From Actinomycetes bacterium (lineage in GTDB: Bacteria > Actinomycetota > Acidimicrobiia > Acidimicrobiales > Poriferisodalaceae): DNA of 64,000 nt. Where the stretch lies: contig JAAETH010000072.1 in assembly GCA_024228575.1 (NCBI GenBank), positions 1-64,000 on the forward strand, read 5' to 3'. The notes under the pieces are model-generated. The model searched no databases. It was not told the origin of the DNA and was given only the letters and a program-made list of their open reading frames with translations. Shown piece by piece: positions 50,744-59,578 of this stretch; the first letter of the stretch is position 1, and each line of letters opens with the position of its first letter. The translations under genes were made by a program, and so were the position numbers.

Positions 50744-50905
50744 ATGTGCCGAAGGACAACGTGTAGAAGCTGTGGGCGTCCGTCGTGGGCCGGTTGTGGT
50801 GCCCACGTCGAGCAGGTGCTCGCCGACGTGCCCGCCGACGAACGTTGTGATTGTGGACCAGGCCAAGGCGGCGGAGGTTTCCTCAGCCGATTCCTCGGTC
50901 GATAG
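50744..50905 (+). CDS. Small Cys-rich zinc-ribbon-like protein
   Basis: The 53-residue protein begins MCRRTTCRSCGRPSWAGCGA and continues HVEQVLADVPADERCDCG, with six Cys and one His arranged as CxxC and CxC pairs, typical of a small zinc-binding fold. Proteins with this Cys-W-A-G-C-G-x-H pattern are widespread and uncharacterised. A Gly-rich turn and FLSRFLGR end it. The leaderless -10 box at 50731 fixes the start at ATG 50744 rather than an upstream in-frame start. Confidence 0.7.
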   Translation: MCRRTTCRSCGRPSWAGCGAHVEQVLADVPADERCDCGPGQGGGGFLSRFLGR

Positions 50906-50995
50906 GGGATACCCTTCTCGAGCCCCTTGGGTTCGCCGCTGGTTGGGTTCTGCCACACACCCGACAGGTGTGCACGCGCTGATCCTCTGATCCGC

Positions 50996-51001
50996 TAACT
51001 T
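50996..51001 (+). promoter_or_regulatory. -10 box of a leaderless promoter
   Basis: TAACTT is followed by seven bases (CTGGCGG) and ATG 51009. Confidence 0.55.
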
Positions 51002-51008
51002 CTGGCGG

Positions 51009-52190
51009 ATGTCTCTGCGAAACGGTCCCCTGCTGGTACCGATCCCCGGCCCGTCCATCGTGCCAGAACGTGTCCGTCTTGCGATGGATCGAGCGATGCC
51101 CAATATCTATGCAGGCGAGCTCGTCGACGTGAGCGCCGAGGTTCTCGCCGAGCTGCCCTCGATCGCCCGAACTTCCGGCCATGCGTTCTGCACGATCGGA
51201 AATGGCCACTCGGCGTGGCAGATGGCCATCTGCAACACCCTGTCGCGTGGCGAGAAGGTCCTGGTGCTTGATTGTGGCCGGTTTGCGGCTATCTGGGGAT
51301 ACCTCGCCGAGGCGTCTGGAGTCGAGGTCGAGGTGCTCGACTCCGAGGCCGGTCGCGGAGTCGACCCTGCGGCAGTCACCGAACGACTCTCAGCCGATGC
51401 CCAACACAAGATCAAGGCCATCTTGATGGTTCACGCAGACACCGCATCGTCTGCGGTGAACGATCTGCCGGCGATTCGTCGTGCCATCGACGACGCGGGC
51501 CACCCGACCCTGTTGATGGTCGACTGCATCGCGTCCCTCGGCTGTATGCCTTACGAGATGGATGAATGGGGTATCGATCTGACGGTGGGCGCCAGCCAGA
51601 AGGGACTGATGGTCCCACCGGGCCTCGGTTTTGTGTGGGCGGGTCAGCGCGCTGTTGATGCCTACGAGACCGCCGGCCTACGTGTCGGCTACTTCGATTG
51701 GACCGCGCGCATGGCCGATGGACCCGTCTATTCAAAATATGGGGGTACACCTCCGGTTTCTCACTTGTTCGGCATGCAGGAATCTCTGCGCATGATCGCC
51801 GAAGAGGGGATCGAGAACGTCTGGAGCCGGCACGCGGTGCTGGCCGGCACCGTGCACGCCGCCGTGGCCACATGGTCAGCTCCCGGCGGCATCGACTTCT
51901 ACGTCACAGAACCATCCGAGCGTGCCCACTCGGTCACCACCGTGCTCACCAACAACATCGATGCCGACGAACTGAGACACCGCTGCGAACACGGAGCCGG
52001 TGTTGTCCTCGGGGTGGGCATCGGAGATCGTGCGAGCCATTCGTTTCGCATCGGGCACATGGGTCACACGAACCCGCCGGTCGTTCTGGGCGCACTCGCA
52101 ACAATCGAGGCCGCGCTCAAGTCGATGGACGCACCGCTCGGTGGTTCGGGTGTTGCCTCTGCAGCCGAAGCCATCGCACAACACCTCTGA
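51009..52190 (+). CDS. Class V aminotransferase, serine/alanine-glyoxylate type
   Basis: The 393-residue PLP enzyme has the class V layout of alanine- or serine-glyoxylate aminotransferases: MSLRNGPLLVPIPGPSIVPE, IGNGHSAWQMAICNTLSRGE, VHADTASSAVNDLPAIRR, LMVDCIASLGCMPYEMDEWG with the PLP Asp, and DLTVGASQKGLMVPPGLGFV with the Schiff-base Lys in SQKG. FRIGHMGHTN near the C-terminus is also typical. It would link glyoxylate to glycine with Ala or Ser as donor. Alone in its transcription unit with a leaderless promoter. Confidence 0.85.
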   Translation: MSLRNGPLLVPIPGPSIVPERVRLAMDRAMPNIYAGELVDVSAEVLAELPSIARTSGHAFCTIGNGHSAWQMAICNTLSRGEKVLVLDCGRFAAIWGYLAEASGVEVEVLDSEAGRGVDPAAVTERLSADAQHKIKAILMVHADTASSAVNDLPAIRRAIDDAGHPTLLMVDCIASLGCMPYEMDEWGIDLTVGASQKGLMVPPGLGFVWAGQRAVDAYETAGLRVGYFDWTARMADGPVYSKYGGTPPVSHLFGMQESLRMIAEEGIENVWSRHAVLAGTVHAAVATWSAPGGIDFYVTEPSERAHSVTTVLTNNIDADELRHRCEHGAGVVLGVGIGDRASHSFRIGHMGHTNPPVVLGALATIEAALKSMDAPLGGSGVASAAEAIAQHL

Positions 52191-52574
52191 TACACCTCGT
52201 CTACCTATTGCACGCTCGCGGAAGTTGTACATCGCCGAACCGGGTCCAGCACGTGCCGAAGTTTGAGCGGCCCACGCGTCAGCGGAGGTGTGAAGGTCAC
52301 CCACCGCAGGGCTGTCACCGCCGACAGTGGTGCAGAGCTCGGTCCGTGTCCGCCGCGGTCGGTACGGTTGCCCCATCGCCTGAGTAGGCTTTCGCACACA
52401 GCCCGAAGAGGCGGTGAATCGAACGCCCAGAGCGCTCGTCGGCCGATGGGGGATCGTGCAAGCAGGCCCGGCTCATCGTTGCCAAGCCTGCAGCCGAGGA
52501 ACCCCTCAGCACCCACCACCGGTGTTCCTTCACCGCACCCGAACCCGACAGCCACACGACTTCCGCGCGTGCAC
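52191..52574. other. Intergenic stretch between convergent genes
   Basis: These 384 bp lie between the convergent aminotransferase and SDR genes. I find no convincing gene, RNA or strong hairpin; open frames here have no consistent third-position GC bias. Confidence 0.5.
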
Positions 52575-53468
52575 CTAGGGCTGTGGATTTCGTGGATCTG
52601 CCAGAAGGTTCCCCATGGCGCCGGCTTCGAACACCTGCACGAGGAACCCGGCCTCGTATGCGTCCTCGGGAGCTGCCCTGACCATCTCGTCGAGCGTCTC
52701 GGCGTCTTCACCGACGAGGATTCGCCAGTGCCGTGACTGCACGCCATCGAGGATGATGCGTGCAGCCTCCTCGCTGGTGGTCGGCGCGTGGTCGACGAAA
52801 TAGTTCGAGAGTGCGTGAACATCGTCGCTGATCGCGTGGCCGAGCACCTTCGTCGAGTTGTGGGTGATGGCGGTACCGATATGGCCGGGCATGACCACGG
52901 AAGCCTTCACATGGGGCGCGTTCTTGGCAAAGTCGCTGATGAGCGCCTCGGTGAACCCCTTCACCGCGAACTTCGCTGCGCTGTAGGCGGTGTGGGGCCG
53001 CGACGCCCCGAGCGATGCCCAGAAACCGTTCACGCTGCTCGTGTTGATCAGGTGGCCCTCCTCGGAAGCCACCAGGAGCGGCACGAAGGCACGCGAGCAG
53101 TAGTAGACACCGAACCAGCACACACCAAAGGTGCGATCCCAGTCCTCTCGTGGGTGTTCGATGAAGCTGCCGCCACCACCGATGCCGGCGTTGTTGAACA
53201 CCAGGTTGACGTGGTCGGTGGCGTGTTCGCCGATGACGTCGTCTCGCCACCCCAGGACCGAGGTTTCGTCCGAGACATCGCATGTATGGGCGGTGACGGT
53301 GAGCTCGCCATCGATGGAGCGACACTGTTTTGCGGTCGCCTCGACCGATGCGGCGTCGATGTCGGCCAGCGCCAGATGACATCCGGCGGAGGCCAACAAC
53401 AGGGCCATGTCGCGGCCCATCCCGCTGCCCGCTCCGGTGATGACCGCGATCTTGCCGTTGAAGTCCAT
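52575..53468 (-). CDS. Short-chain dehydrogenase/reductase
   Basis: The 297-residue protein is a classical SDR: MDFNGKIAVITGAGSGMGRD contains the TGxxxGxG cofactor motif, FNNAGIGGGGSFIE the NAG motif, LINTSSVNGFWASLG the catalytic Ser, and YSAAKFAVKGFTEAL the YxxxK pair. ADIDAASVEATAKQ after beta-2 begins with Asp, suggesting NAD preference. Substrate unknown. ATG 53468 leaves 43 bp to the divergent glpD start. Confidence 0.85.
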   Translation of the reverse strand: MDFNGKIAVITGAGSGMGRDMALLLASAGCHLALADIDAASVEATAKQCRSIDGELTVTAHTCDVSDETSVLGWRDDVIGEHATDHVNLVFNNAGIGGGGSFIEHPREDWDRTFGVCWFGVYYCSRAFVPLLVASEEGHLINTSSVNGFWASLGASRPHTAYSAAKFAVKGFTEALISDFAKNAPHVKASVVMPGHIGTAITHNSTKVLGHAISDDVHALSNYFVDHAPTTSEEAARIILDGVQSRHWRILVGEDAETLDEMVRAAPEDAYEAGFLVQVFEAGAMGNLLADPRNPQP

Positions 53469-53498
53469 CGCACCAGTCAAGCATGTGGTCGACGTCGG

Positions 53499-53504
53499 TA
53501 CAGT
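53499..53504 (+). promoter_or_regulatory. -10 box of a leaderless promoter for glpD
   Basis: TACAGT is followed by seven bases (TGGGGAG) and GTG 53512. Confidence 0.55.
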
Positions 53505-53511
53505 TGGGGAG

Positions 53512-55191
53512 GTGTCAGCCCCCGATGCCAGACAGTCCGTGGCCCCGAGACCGATGTCGCTACGGAGGCGGAACCTCGATCGAATCGACGGTGGGCATTT
53601 CGACGTACTGATCGTGGGCGGAGGTATCAACGGTGCTGTCTCGGCCGCCGTGCTGGCGGGTAGGGGAGCGTCGGTCGCCGTCGTCGACAGGGGCGACTTC
53701 GGGGCGTTCACGAGCCAGGAGTCCTCCAACCTGGTGTGGGGCGGCTTCAAGTATCTCGAGAGCTACGAGATGATCCTGGTCCGCAAGTTGTGTATGTCGC
53801 GGAACCGGTTGTTGAAGGCCTACCCAGACAATGTGAAACCCATCGGATTCCTCGCCTCGCTCGAGAACGAGGGCAAGTACTCGCCGAAATTCGCCTTCAT
53901 GGGCGCGCTCGGCTACTGGGCGATCGGGAGTTTCCGAACACCGCGACCAAGGCTGCTCAGCTCGAGGCGCATCGAGACGACAGAACCCGTCGTCGACACG
54001 ACCGAACTATCGGGCGGCATCGAATACTTCGACGCATACCTCGCCGACAACGACTCGCGATTTGTGTTCAGCTTCGTCCGGTCTGCCATGGACGTGGGGG
54101 CGGCGGCAGCGAACTACGTCGAGCTGGTCGACGCTCACTTCGACGGGTCTCGATGGCAGGCGACATTCCACGACCTCGACAATCTCGACGAAGACGGCCG
54201 CCCCGCCGTGCTGGGTTGCACGGCGAACACCATCGTCAACGCGGCCGGACCGTTCGTCGACGAGTTGAACGCCCGCTGGGACGTGGAGACCAGGCACCGC
54301 ATCGTGTACTCGAAGGGCATACACCTGATCGTTCCGAAGTTGACGAACGGCAACCGGGTTCTGGCCTTCTTCGACGACACGGGGCGGCTGTTCTACGTCA
54401 TCCCGATGGGCCGGTGTTCGGTTATTGGTACCACCGACACTCGGGTCGACTCGGCGTTCACCGAGGTGACCCCAGATGATCGCCAGTTCCTTCTCGACCA
54501 GATCAATGCGCGTCTCGACCTCGAATCGCCACTGACCGCGTCGGATGTCATCGCCGAACGCTGCGGTGTGCGGCCGTTGGTGGTCAAGGCGGGAGGTGGC
54601 GATCGCAGGCAGGTCGACTGGACCAAACTTTCGCGCAAACACGAGGTCGAGGTCAGCCGCAAGCGCAAGGTTGTCACCGTCTTGGGCGGCAAGCTGACCG
54701 ATTGCCTGAACGTCGGCGAGGAGGTCGCCAAGGCTGTCGAACGCCTCGGCCTTCCCCTCGAAAAGGACCGGCAGCACTGGTACGGCGAACCGGCAGCCGC
54801 TACCAGAGAAGAATACTTCCGGCGGGCTCGCCTGATGCAGCTCGACGACCTGCGCCCCAAGCCCGATATCGAGCCGCTGTCCGAGAGGTTGTGGCGGCGT
54901 TATGGTCGTCGAGCGTTCCAGATGCTCGACCTGATCGAGCAGGACCCGAACATGGGGGTCGACGTCATGGACAACGCCGATTATCTGCGTGTCGAGCTGC
55001 ACCTGGCCGCCCGCAACGAGATGGTGACGAAACTCGAGGACTTCATGCGGCGCAGATCAAAGATCGATCTCGTGGTTCGCGACTCCGAGATTCGTGGTTC
55101 GGAAGGGCTCGCCGAAGTCAGCACGATGTTGTTCGGCGACAGGGCGGACGAGAAGCTGGCCGAGTACCTCGAGATTGCGCCACTGTCGTGA
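53512..55191 (+). CDS. glpD: FAD-dependent glycerol-3-phosphate dehydrogenase
   Basis: The 559-residue flavoprotein starts its Rossmann fold at HFDVLIVGGGINGAVSAAVL (GxGxxG) with DRGDFGAFTSQESSNLVWGG immediately after, as in GlpD. INAAGPFVDELN-like sequence, SKGIHLIVPK, FYVIPMGRCSVIGTTDT and CGVRPLV are further GlpD features, and a C-terminal helical domain follows (LHLAARNEMVTKLEDFMRRR). It oxidises glycerol-3-phosphate to dihydroxyacetone phosphate at the membrane, reducing quinone. I start at GTG 53512, supported by a leaderless -10 box and by avoidance of overlap with the divergent SDR; ATG 53554 is an alternative. glpF and glpK are not in the window. Confidence 0.88.
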   Translation: MSAPDARQSVAPRPMSLRRRNLDRIDGGHFDVLIVGGGINGAVSAAVLAGRGASVAVVDRGDFGAFTSQESSNLVWGGFKYLESYEMILVRKLCMSRNRLLKAYPDNVKPIGFLASLENEGKYSPKFAFMGALGYWAIGSFRTPRPRLLSSRRIETTEPVVDTTELSGGIEYFDAYLADNDSRFVFSFVRSAMDVGAAAANYVELVDAHFDGSRWQATFHDLDNLDEDGRPAVLGCTANTIVNAAGPFVDELNARWDVETRHRIVYSKGIHLIVPKLTNGNRVLAFFDDTGRLFYVIPMGRCSVIGTTDTRVDSAFTEVTPDDRQFLLDQINARLDLESPLTASDVIAERCGVRPLVVKAGGGDRRQVDWTKLSRKHEVEVSRKRKVVTVLGGKLTDCLNVGEEVAKAVERLGLPLEKDRQHWYGEPAAATREEYFRRARLMQLDDLRPKPDIEPLSERLWRRYGRRAFQMLDLIEQDPNMGVDVMDNADYLRVELHLAARNEMVTKLEDFMRRRSKIDLVVRDSEIRGSEGLAEVSTMLFGDRADEKLAEYLEIAPLS

Positions 55192-55198
55192 CGCAGTC

Positions 55199-55609
55199 TC
55201 AGGACGGTTCTGCCCCGCCCGAGTAGACCCAGCGCCCTTCGTGGCGCACGAACTGTCCGGCCTCGTGTACGGGATGGTCGTGGTCGGCGTGGATGTAGGC
55301 GGTACGAAACTCGACGACCCCGACCTCGTCGTCTGGGCCACCATCTATTGTGGAGAGAATCTCGAGCGGTGCCCAACCCTCCATGGGCAGCTCCCCGACG
55401 TCGGGTGGTTGGGTTTCGGGGAGCCACGAGTAGACGAGGTAGGCCGCGTTGCGTTTCACGAACGCCGCGTACCGTGAGCGCATGAGCTGCTCGGCGGTCT
55501 CGGGTTCCTTCTGTCGGCGCAGCAAGGGGCCGCAGCACGAGTTGAACGTTTCACCGGTGCCACACGGGCACGACGAACTCGGCTTGCGCCTGGGTGATTT
55601 CCTCGACAA
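55199..55609 (-). CDS. YchJ-like SEC-C motif protein (UPF0225)
   Basis: The 136-residue protein has an N-terminal Cys-rich SEC-C motif (SSSCPCGTGETFNSCCGPLL) and the NTF2-like YchJ domain: AEQLMRSRYAAFVKRNAAYL, YSWLPETQPPDV, and VEFRTAYIHADHDHPVHE with RHEGRWVYSGG at the end. Function unknown. It begins with TTG 55609, supported by GGGAGG eight bases upstream. It lies 27 bp after the C45 peptidase gene on the same strand and ends seven bases from glpD. Confidence 0.82.
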   Translation of the reverse strand: MSRKSPRRKPSSSCPCGTGETFNSCCGPLLRRQKEPETAEQLMRSRYAAFVKRNAAYLVYSWLPETQPPDVGELPMEGWAPLEILSTIDGGPDDEVGVVEFRTAYIHADHDHPVHEAGQFVRHEGRWVYSGGAEPS

Positions 55610-55636
55610 TTTGGTGTGCCTCCCTGTACCTGATTC

Positions 55637-56674
55637 CTAGTGCTGGGTCGCCGTCACGGTCTGCCAGGTGCCTGCGGGGTCGGGGCCGCGGCGGATATCC
55701 ATCTCGCCGTCGCCCACCCGCATGATGATCGCACACACGGTGCCGACGTTGGCCCCAGGGAGACCCGCAGATGGGGCATACACACGACAGATCGGGAACT
55801 CGCTGCCGTCGCAGTCGTCCAACAACGCCGTGACCGCGGCGAGGTCGTCGACGCCGTCGCGGTCGAGGATGGCCGAAGCGCGCTTGTGACGCGTCCGGCT
55901 GTTGGGGCCAACGGTGCCCGGATCGATATCGGTACGCAGGAAGTGATTTGTGTGTAGCAACGGTGCGGTGTCGGAGTCGGCTCTGAGGGTTTGGGCGCCG
56001 GTGTATTCGATGCTCGAACCCATGCCGGACGCTGTGCCGTAGAACACGTGGGCGGATCGGCCCGAACCGACCGTTGCCAGCAATAGTTCGGCGTCATCGG
56101 GCGAACGGGCGTCGAGCAGTGCCCGCAGGAGGACGTGCACGGGGACACCATCGAGAGACTCGGGCGAGTAGAGGAAGTTGAGGCCGACAGCGACGCCGGC
56201 GCTCGACTGTCCGACCTTGCCCACAATTCCGGGTTCGGTGACGGTGACGAGGTGATGCCCGTCCTCGTGCACGGCGTCGAGAATGACGGTGAGGGGTTCG
56301 AGCGACTCCATCCAGTCCCAATTCTGGGCGAGGGTGCTGAGTGAGGGACTCCAGACAGAAGTGCACTCGCAGGCCTCGGCTCCCGTGTACGACATGATCT
56401 CGCTGCGCGCGTTGAGGGCCCATATCCAGTAGCCGGGCTGGCCCGCACCCTCTGCGATGGCGTCGATCTCTGAAGCGAGTTCGGGGTGCCAGGATCGGGT
56501 CACACCCTCGAAATGGGCCGACCTGAGCTCTACTTCGGCGTCTGGCAGGCCGAAGGCGCTGCGGTAGATGTCGACACACGAGCGGATCTGCTCGCCCAGT
56601 TGGCGACCGTGCTGGAGGCCTCGCGCTCTTGCGTCTCCGGACACCGAAACGATTGGGAAGATCGGGCTGCTCAT
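55637..56674 (-). CDS. C45-family peptidase (penicillin acyltransferase-like Ntn hydrolase)
   Basis: The 345-residue protein resembles acyl-CoA:6-aminopenicillanate acyltransferase-like hydrolases. RGLQHGRQLGEQIRSCVDIY is the typical N-terminal helix, EACECTSVWSPSLSTLAQNW carries the Cys-Thr expected at the autoprocessing site (near residue 104), NWDW and TEPGIVGKVGQSSAGVAVGL are further family motifs, and LLHTNHFLRTD occurs near residue 240. Members cut amide bonds in peptides or N-acyl compounds after self-cleavage before Cys. No signal peptide. It is divergent from an amino acid binding-protein gene 88 bp away, which hints at amide hydrolysis linked to amino acid uptake. Confidence 0.78.
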   Translation of the reverse strand: MSSPIFPIVSVSGDARARGLQHGRQLGEQIRSCVDIYRSAFGLPDAEVELRSAHFEGVTRSWHPELASEIDAIAEGAGQPGYWIWALNARSEIMSYTGAEACECTSVWSPSLSTLAQNWDWMESLEPLTVILDAVHEDGHHLVTVTEPGIVGKVGQSSAGVAVGLNFLYSPESLDGVPVHVLLRALLDARSPDDAELLLATVGSGRSAHVFYGTASGMGSSIEYTGAQTLRADSDTAPLLHTNHFLRTDIDPGTVGPNSRTRHKRASAILDRDGVDDLAAVTALLDDCDGSEFPICRVYAPSAGLPGANVGTVCAIIMRVGDGEMDIRRGPDPAGTWQTVTATQH

Positions 56675-56761
56675 GGGAAGTGGAGCGTAGCGAAGCAGGG
56701 CCGTCTACACTCCCACGGTCCGCCTTGAGCAACTCGGCGAGATCTGATGGAGGGAAACATC

Positions 56762-57634
56762 ATGAAGACAAGAGGCTTCTTGAAGCTGCTGGCGCTGCTG
56801 TTGGCGCTGGGAATGGTCGCTGCGGCTTGTGGCGACAGCGATTCGGAATCGTCGGAGACCACCGTTGCCGCCGCCGCTGCAGACGCGGACGCAGATGCAG
56901 ACGACTCCGGGTTGCCCGACCTCGGCGGGCGCGCAGTCAGCGTCGGTGTCGAGAACGCATACCTGCCGTTCAACTATGTGCCTGCGGGCGAGACCGAGGG
57001 TCAGGGCTGGGACTACGATGCGTGGCGCGAGATCTGCCGCCTGCTGAACTGTGAAGTCGAGTTTGTCGTCGCCGGCTGGCCCGACGTGCTCGACCAGGTA
57101 GCGCAGGGCGAGATCGACACCGCCGCAGACGGCATCTCGATCACCGACGATCGCAAGGAAGTCCTCGACTTCTCGAACGCCTACATGACCGTGCAGCAGA
57201 AGTTCATCGTCGGCCTCGACGACGACCGGTTCGCATCGGTCGACGATGTCGTCAATGGCGACGCCATCGTCGGGACCCAGGTCGGAACGACCAACTTCGA
57301 GCTCGCCGAAGAGCTTCTGGGCGGCGACGACCGCATCGATGCATACGACCAGTTCGGGCTTGCCGTGCAGGCTCTCATCGCCGGCGATGTCGACGCGGTC
57401 ATCATCGACGACGCAGCCGGTCTGGGCTACATCGGCGAGAACGCCGACAAGGTCACCACCATCGACGAGGGACTCCAGAGCGATCCGCTTGGTTTCATCT
57501 TCGAGCTGGGCAGCGACCTGGTCGAGCCGGTCAATGCCGCGCTCGCCGAGATGGCCACTTCTGGTTTCCTCGACGAGATCGGGCGCAAGTTCTTCGGAAC
57601 CAGCTTCACCGTCACCTCCGACGACATCGAATAG
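56762..57634 (+). CDS. Polar amino acid ABC transporter binding lipoprotein
   Basis: The 290-residue protein has a lipoprotein signal (MKTRGFLKLLALLLALGMVA, then AAC), an Ala/Asp linker, and a family 3 binding-protein fold: RAVSVGVENAYLPFNYV, GWDYDAWREICRLLNCEVEF, and EIDTAADGISITDDRKEVLDFSNAYM, the classic amino acid-binding signature. The ligand is probably a polar amino acid. ATG 56762 has GGAGGGAA at proper spacing. The permease gene follows 52 bp downstream, with a strong hairpin in its first codons. Confidence 0.87.
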   Translation: MKTRGFLKLLALLLALGMVAAACGDSDSESSETTVAAAAADADADADDSGLPDLGGRAVSVGVENAYLPFNYVPAGETEGQGWDYDAWREICRLLNCEVEFVVAGWPDVLDQVAQGEIDTAADGISITDDRKEVLDFSNAYMTVQQKFIVGLDDDRFASVDDVVNGDAIVGTQVGTTNFELAEELLGGDDRIDAYDQFGLAVQALIAGDVDAVIIDDAAGLGYIGENADKVTTIDEGLQSDPLGFIFELGSDLVEPVNAALAEMATSGFLDEIGRKFFGTSFTVTSDDIE

Positions 57635-57686
57635 GCCATCGGCGGTGTCTGAACCCGGTGGGTTCACCTAGATAGGCAACAAACCA

Positions 57687-58532
57687 ATGCCCGACCCGAT
57701 CCCGATCCCGATCGCTGAAGACACACCCGACGGAGGTGTGTCTTCGCGGTCGGGATTCGACGTCCAGACCTTCCCATGGTGGCTCCTCGGCATGGGGGCC
57801 ATCATCGGATGGATGGCTCTCAGCGTCGTGTTCAGCGAGGCGTACCAGGAAGCACTGGTCGAGATCCTCCCCGGGCTCAAGCTGACCTTGTTGCTCACGG
57901 TCGGCGCGTTCGTGGTGTCGATGGTGCTCGGGGTACTGATCGGGCTCGCCAGGGTCAGCAAGAACGTCGCCTTCTCGTCAGCGGCTCAGGTCTACATAGA
58001 ACTGATCCGTGGCATCCCGATGCTGGTGTTCATCTTCCTGATCGCCTTCGTTTTGGCGCCGTGGTTCGTGGACTTGTTCAACTGGGTGTTCGGCACCGAC
58101 CACCGCACCCGAGATCTGGCTCCGAATGCCTGGCGCGGTGGTGTGGCTCTGTCGCTGTTCTACGCCGCGTTCATCGCCGAGGTGGTCAGGGCCGGGGTTC
58201 AGTCGGTGCCAAAGGGTCAGATCGAGGCAGGTATGGCCCTGGGGCTCAGACGCAGAACGGTTCTGAGGCAGGTCACCTTGCCTCAAGCGTTCCGCAATAC
58301 CTTTCCTGCGTTGGGCAACGACCTCATCTCGCTGATGAAGGACACCTCGCTTGTGTCGGTCATCGCCGCAGCCGAGATGACCTACGAGGCCCGTATCTAT
58401 CAGGGTTCGTCGTTCAGGGTGCGCGAGACATTCTTCATCCTGGCTGTGCTGTACGTCATCTTGACGCTCCTGCTCAGCCTCGCCTTGAGAACGATCGAGA
58501 GTCATATCCAGATCCCCGGTACCGACCACTGA
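57687..58532 (+). CDS. Polar amino acid ABC transporter permease
   Basis: The 281-residue membrane protein of the HisM/GlnP family has LPGLKLTLLLTVGAFVVSMV, VYIELIRGIPMLVFIFLIAF (the family RGxPxLV motif) and the EAA loop VPKGQIEAGMALGLRRRTVL followed by QVTLPQAFRNTFPALGND. About five to six membrane helices. The N-terminal 30 residues are hydrophilic with a PIPIPIAED stretch and contain the hairpin at 57717-57745. No ATPase gene follows; the convergent coaA gene begins instead, so the motor subunit must come from elsewhere. Confidence 0.87.
   Translation: MPDPIPIPIAEDTPDGGVSSRSGFDVQTFPWWLLGMGAIIGWMALSVVFSEAYQEALVEILPGLKLTLLLTVGAFVVSMVLGVLIGLARVSKNVAFSSAAQVYIELIRGIPMLVFIFLIAFVLAPWFVDLFNWVFGTDHRTRDLAPNAWRGGVALSLFYAAFIAEVVRAGVQSVPKGQIEAGMALGLRRRTVLRQVTLPQAFRNTFPALGNDLISLMKDTSLVSVIAAAEMTYEARIYQGSSFRVRETFFILAVLYVILTLLLSLALRTIESHIQIPGTDH
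57717..57745 (+). repeat. 11-bp inverted repeat inside the 5' end of the permease gene
   Basis: GAAGACACACC (57717-57727) and GGTGTGTCTTC (57735-57745) form a perfect stem with a seven-base loop, 30 bases after the permease start codon. It could stabilise or truncate the upstream binding-protein mRNA and lower permease translation. Confidence 0.6.
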
Positions 58533-58544
58533 TAGTGCGTTCCC

Positions 58545-58559
58545 CGGCCACGCAGGCCG
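58545..58559 (+). terminator. Small hairpin with short T-run after the permease gene
   Basis: CGGCC (58545-58549) and GGCCG (58555-58559) form a 5-bp stem followed by TTT, between the convergent permease and coaA genes. Confidence 0.4.
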
Positions 58560-58595
58560 TTTGCCGCGCGTTTCTCTGGCGGGTACCGGAAGGGT

Positions 58596-59516
58596 TCACC
58601 GGCGCAGCAGGTTGACCTCGTCGATGCGGTGGTCGGCCGCCTTGTGCAGGATCAACGACGCCCGTTCGCGTGTGGGGGCGATGTGGTCGCGAAGGTTGAT
58701 GCCGTTGATCCGATCCCAGATCGACGTGGCCGTCGCTCGCGCCTCGTCGTCGTTCAGGTGGGCGTACTTGGCAAAGTAGCTCTGCGGATCGCGAAACACG
58801 GTCTCGCGAAGGGCGAGGAACCGGTCGACATACCAACGCTCGATATCTTCCACGTCGGCGTCCAGGTAGATGGAGAAATCGAAGTAGTCGCTGACGAAGT
58901 CGGCCGCCTCGGTACCGACCTGCAGCACGTTGAGGCCCTCGACGATGACTATGTCGGGCTGCTTGATGATGCTCTTCACGTCGTCGACGACGTCGTAGAC
59001 CACATGGCTGTAGGTGGGAACCTCGATGTGCCCGACCCCGCTCTTGACCAGCTGAAGGAACTCGAGCAGGGCGGCGGTGTCGTAGCTCTCGGGGAACCCT
59101 TTGCGTTCCATCAGGCCGCGCTGCTCGAGTGTGGCGTTGGGGTGCAGGAAGCCGTCGGTGGTGACCAGCTCGACGCGTGGGTGTTCTGGCCAGCGAGCCA
59201 ACAGGGCCCGCAAGATTCGCGCGAACGTGCTCTTGCCGGCGGCGACGGACCCGGCGACGCCGATGACATAGGGCACGGCGGGTACCGGTGCGCCTAGGAA
59301 CTGAGACGTCGAGTGGCGCAGTGCCGCGTTGGCCGAGTGTTCGAGGTTGAGCAGCCGGCCGATGGGCAGATGGACCATCTCGACCTCCTCGAGGTCGACC
59401 GGATCGTTCAGCCCTGACAGCCGATCGAGGTCGTCCTCTGCGAGGGTCAGGGGTGTGTTCGCCCTCAACTCGGCCCACTCGGCACGGGTGAACGTCAGGT
59501 ATCGATCCGAGGCCAC
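58596..59516 (-). CDS. coaA: Type I pantothenate kinase
   Basis: The 306-residue protein is Coa[21 protein letters not shown] near the N-terminus, P-loop [69 protein letters not shown] and IVEGLNVLQ are all type I pantothenate kinase motifs. It performs the first step of coenzyme A synthesis. The start is GTG 59516, six bases after a TATCAT box on the minus strand, so the mRNA is probably leaderless. Confidence 0.93.
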   Translation of the reverse strand: MASDRYLTFTRAEWAELRANTPLTLAEDDLDRLSGLNDPVDLEEVEMVHLPIGRLLNLEHSANAALRHSTSQFLGAPVPAVPYVIGVAGSVAAGKSTFARILRALLARWPEHPRVELVTTDGFLHPNATLEQRGLMERKGFPESYDTAALLEFLQLVKSGVGHIEVPTYSHVVYDVVDDVKSIIKQPDIVIVEGLNVLQVGTEAADFVSDYFDFSIYLDADVEDIERWYVDRFLALRETVFRDPQSYFAKYAHLNDDEARATATSIWDRINGINLRDHIAPTRERASLILHKAADHRIDEVNLLRR

Positions 59517-59522
59517 GGGGGA

Positions 59523-59528
59523 ATGATA
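59523..59528 (-). promoter_or_regulatory. -10 box of a leaderless promoter for coaA
   Basis: TATCAT on the minus strand is followed by six bases (TCCCCC) and GTG 59516. Confidence 0.6.
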
Positions 59529-59578
59529 CCCACGTGAATATGGTCACCAATACAGGAGCGATACGGGTAGCCCGGTAC

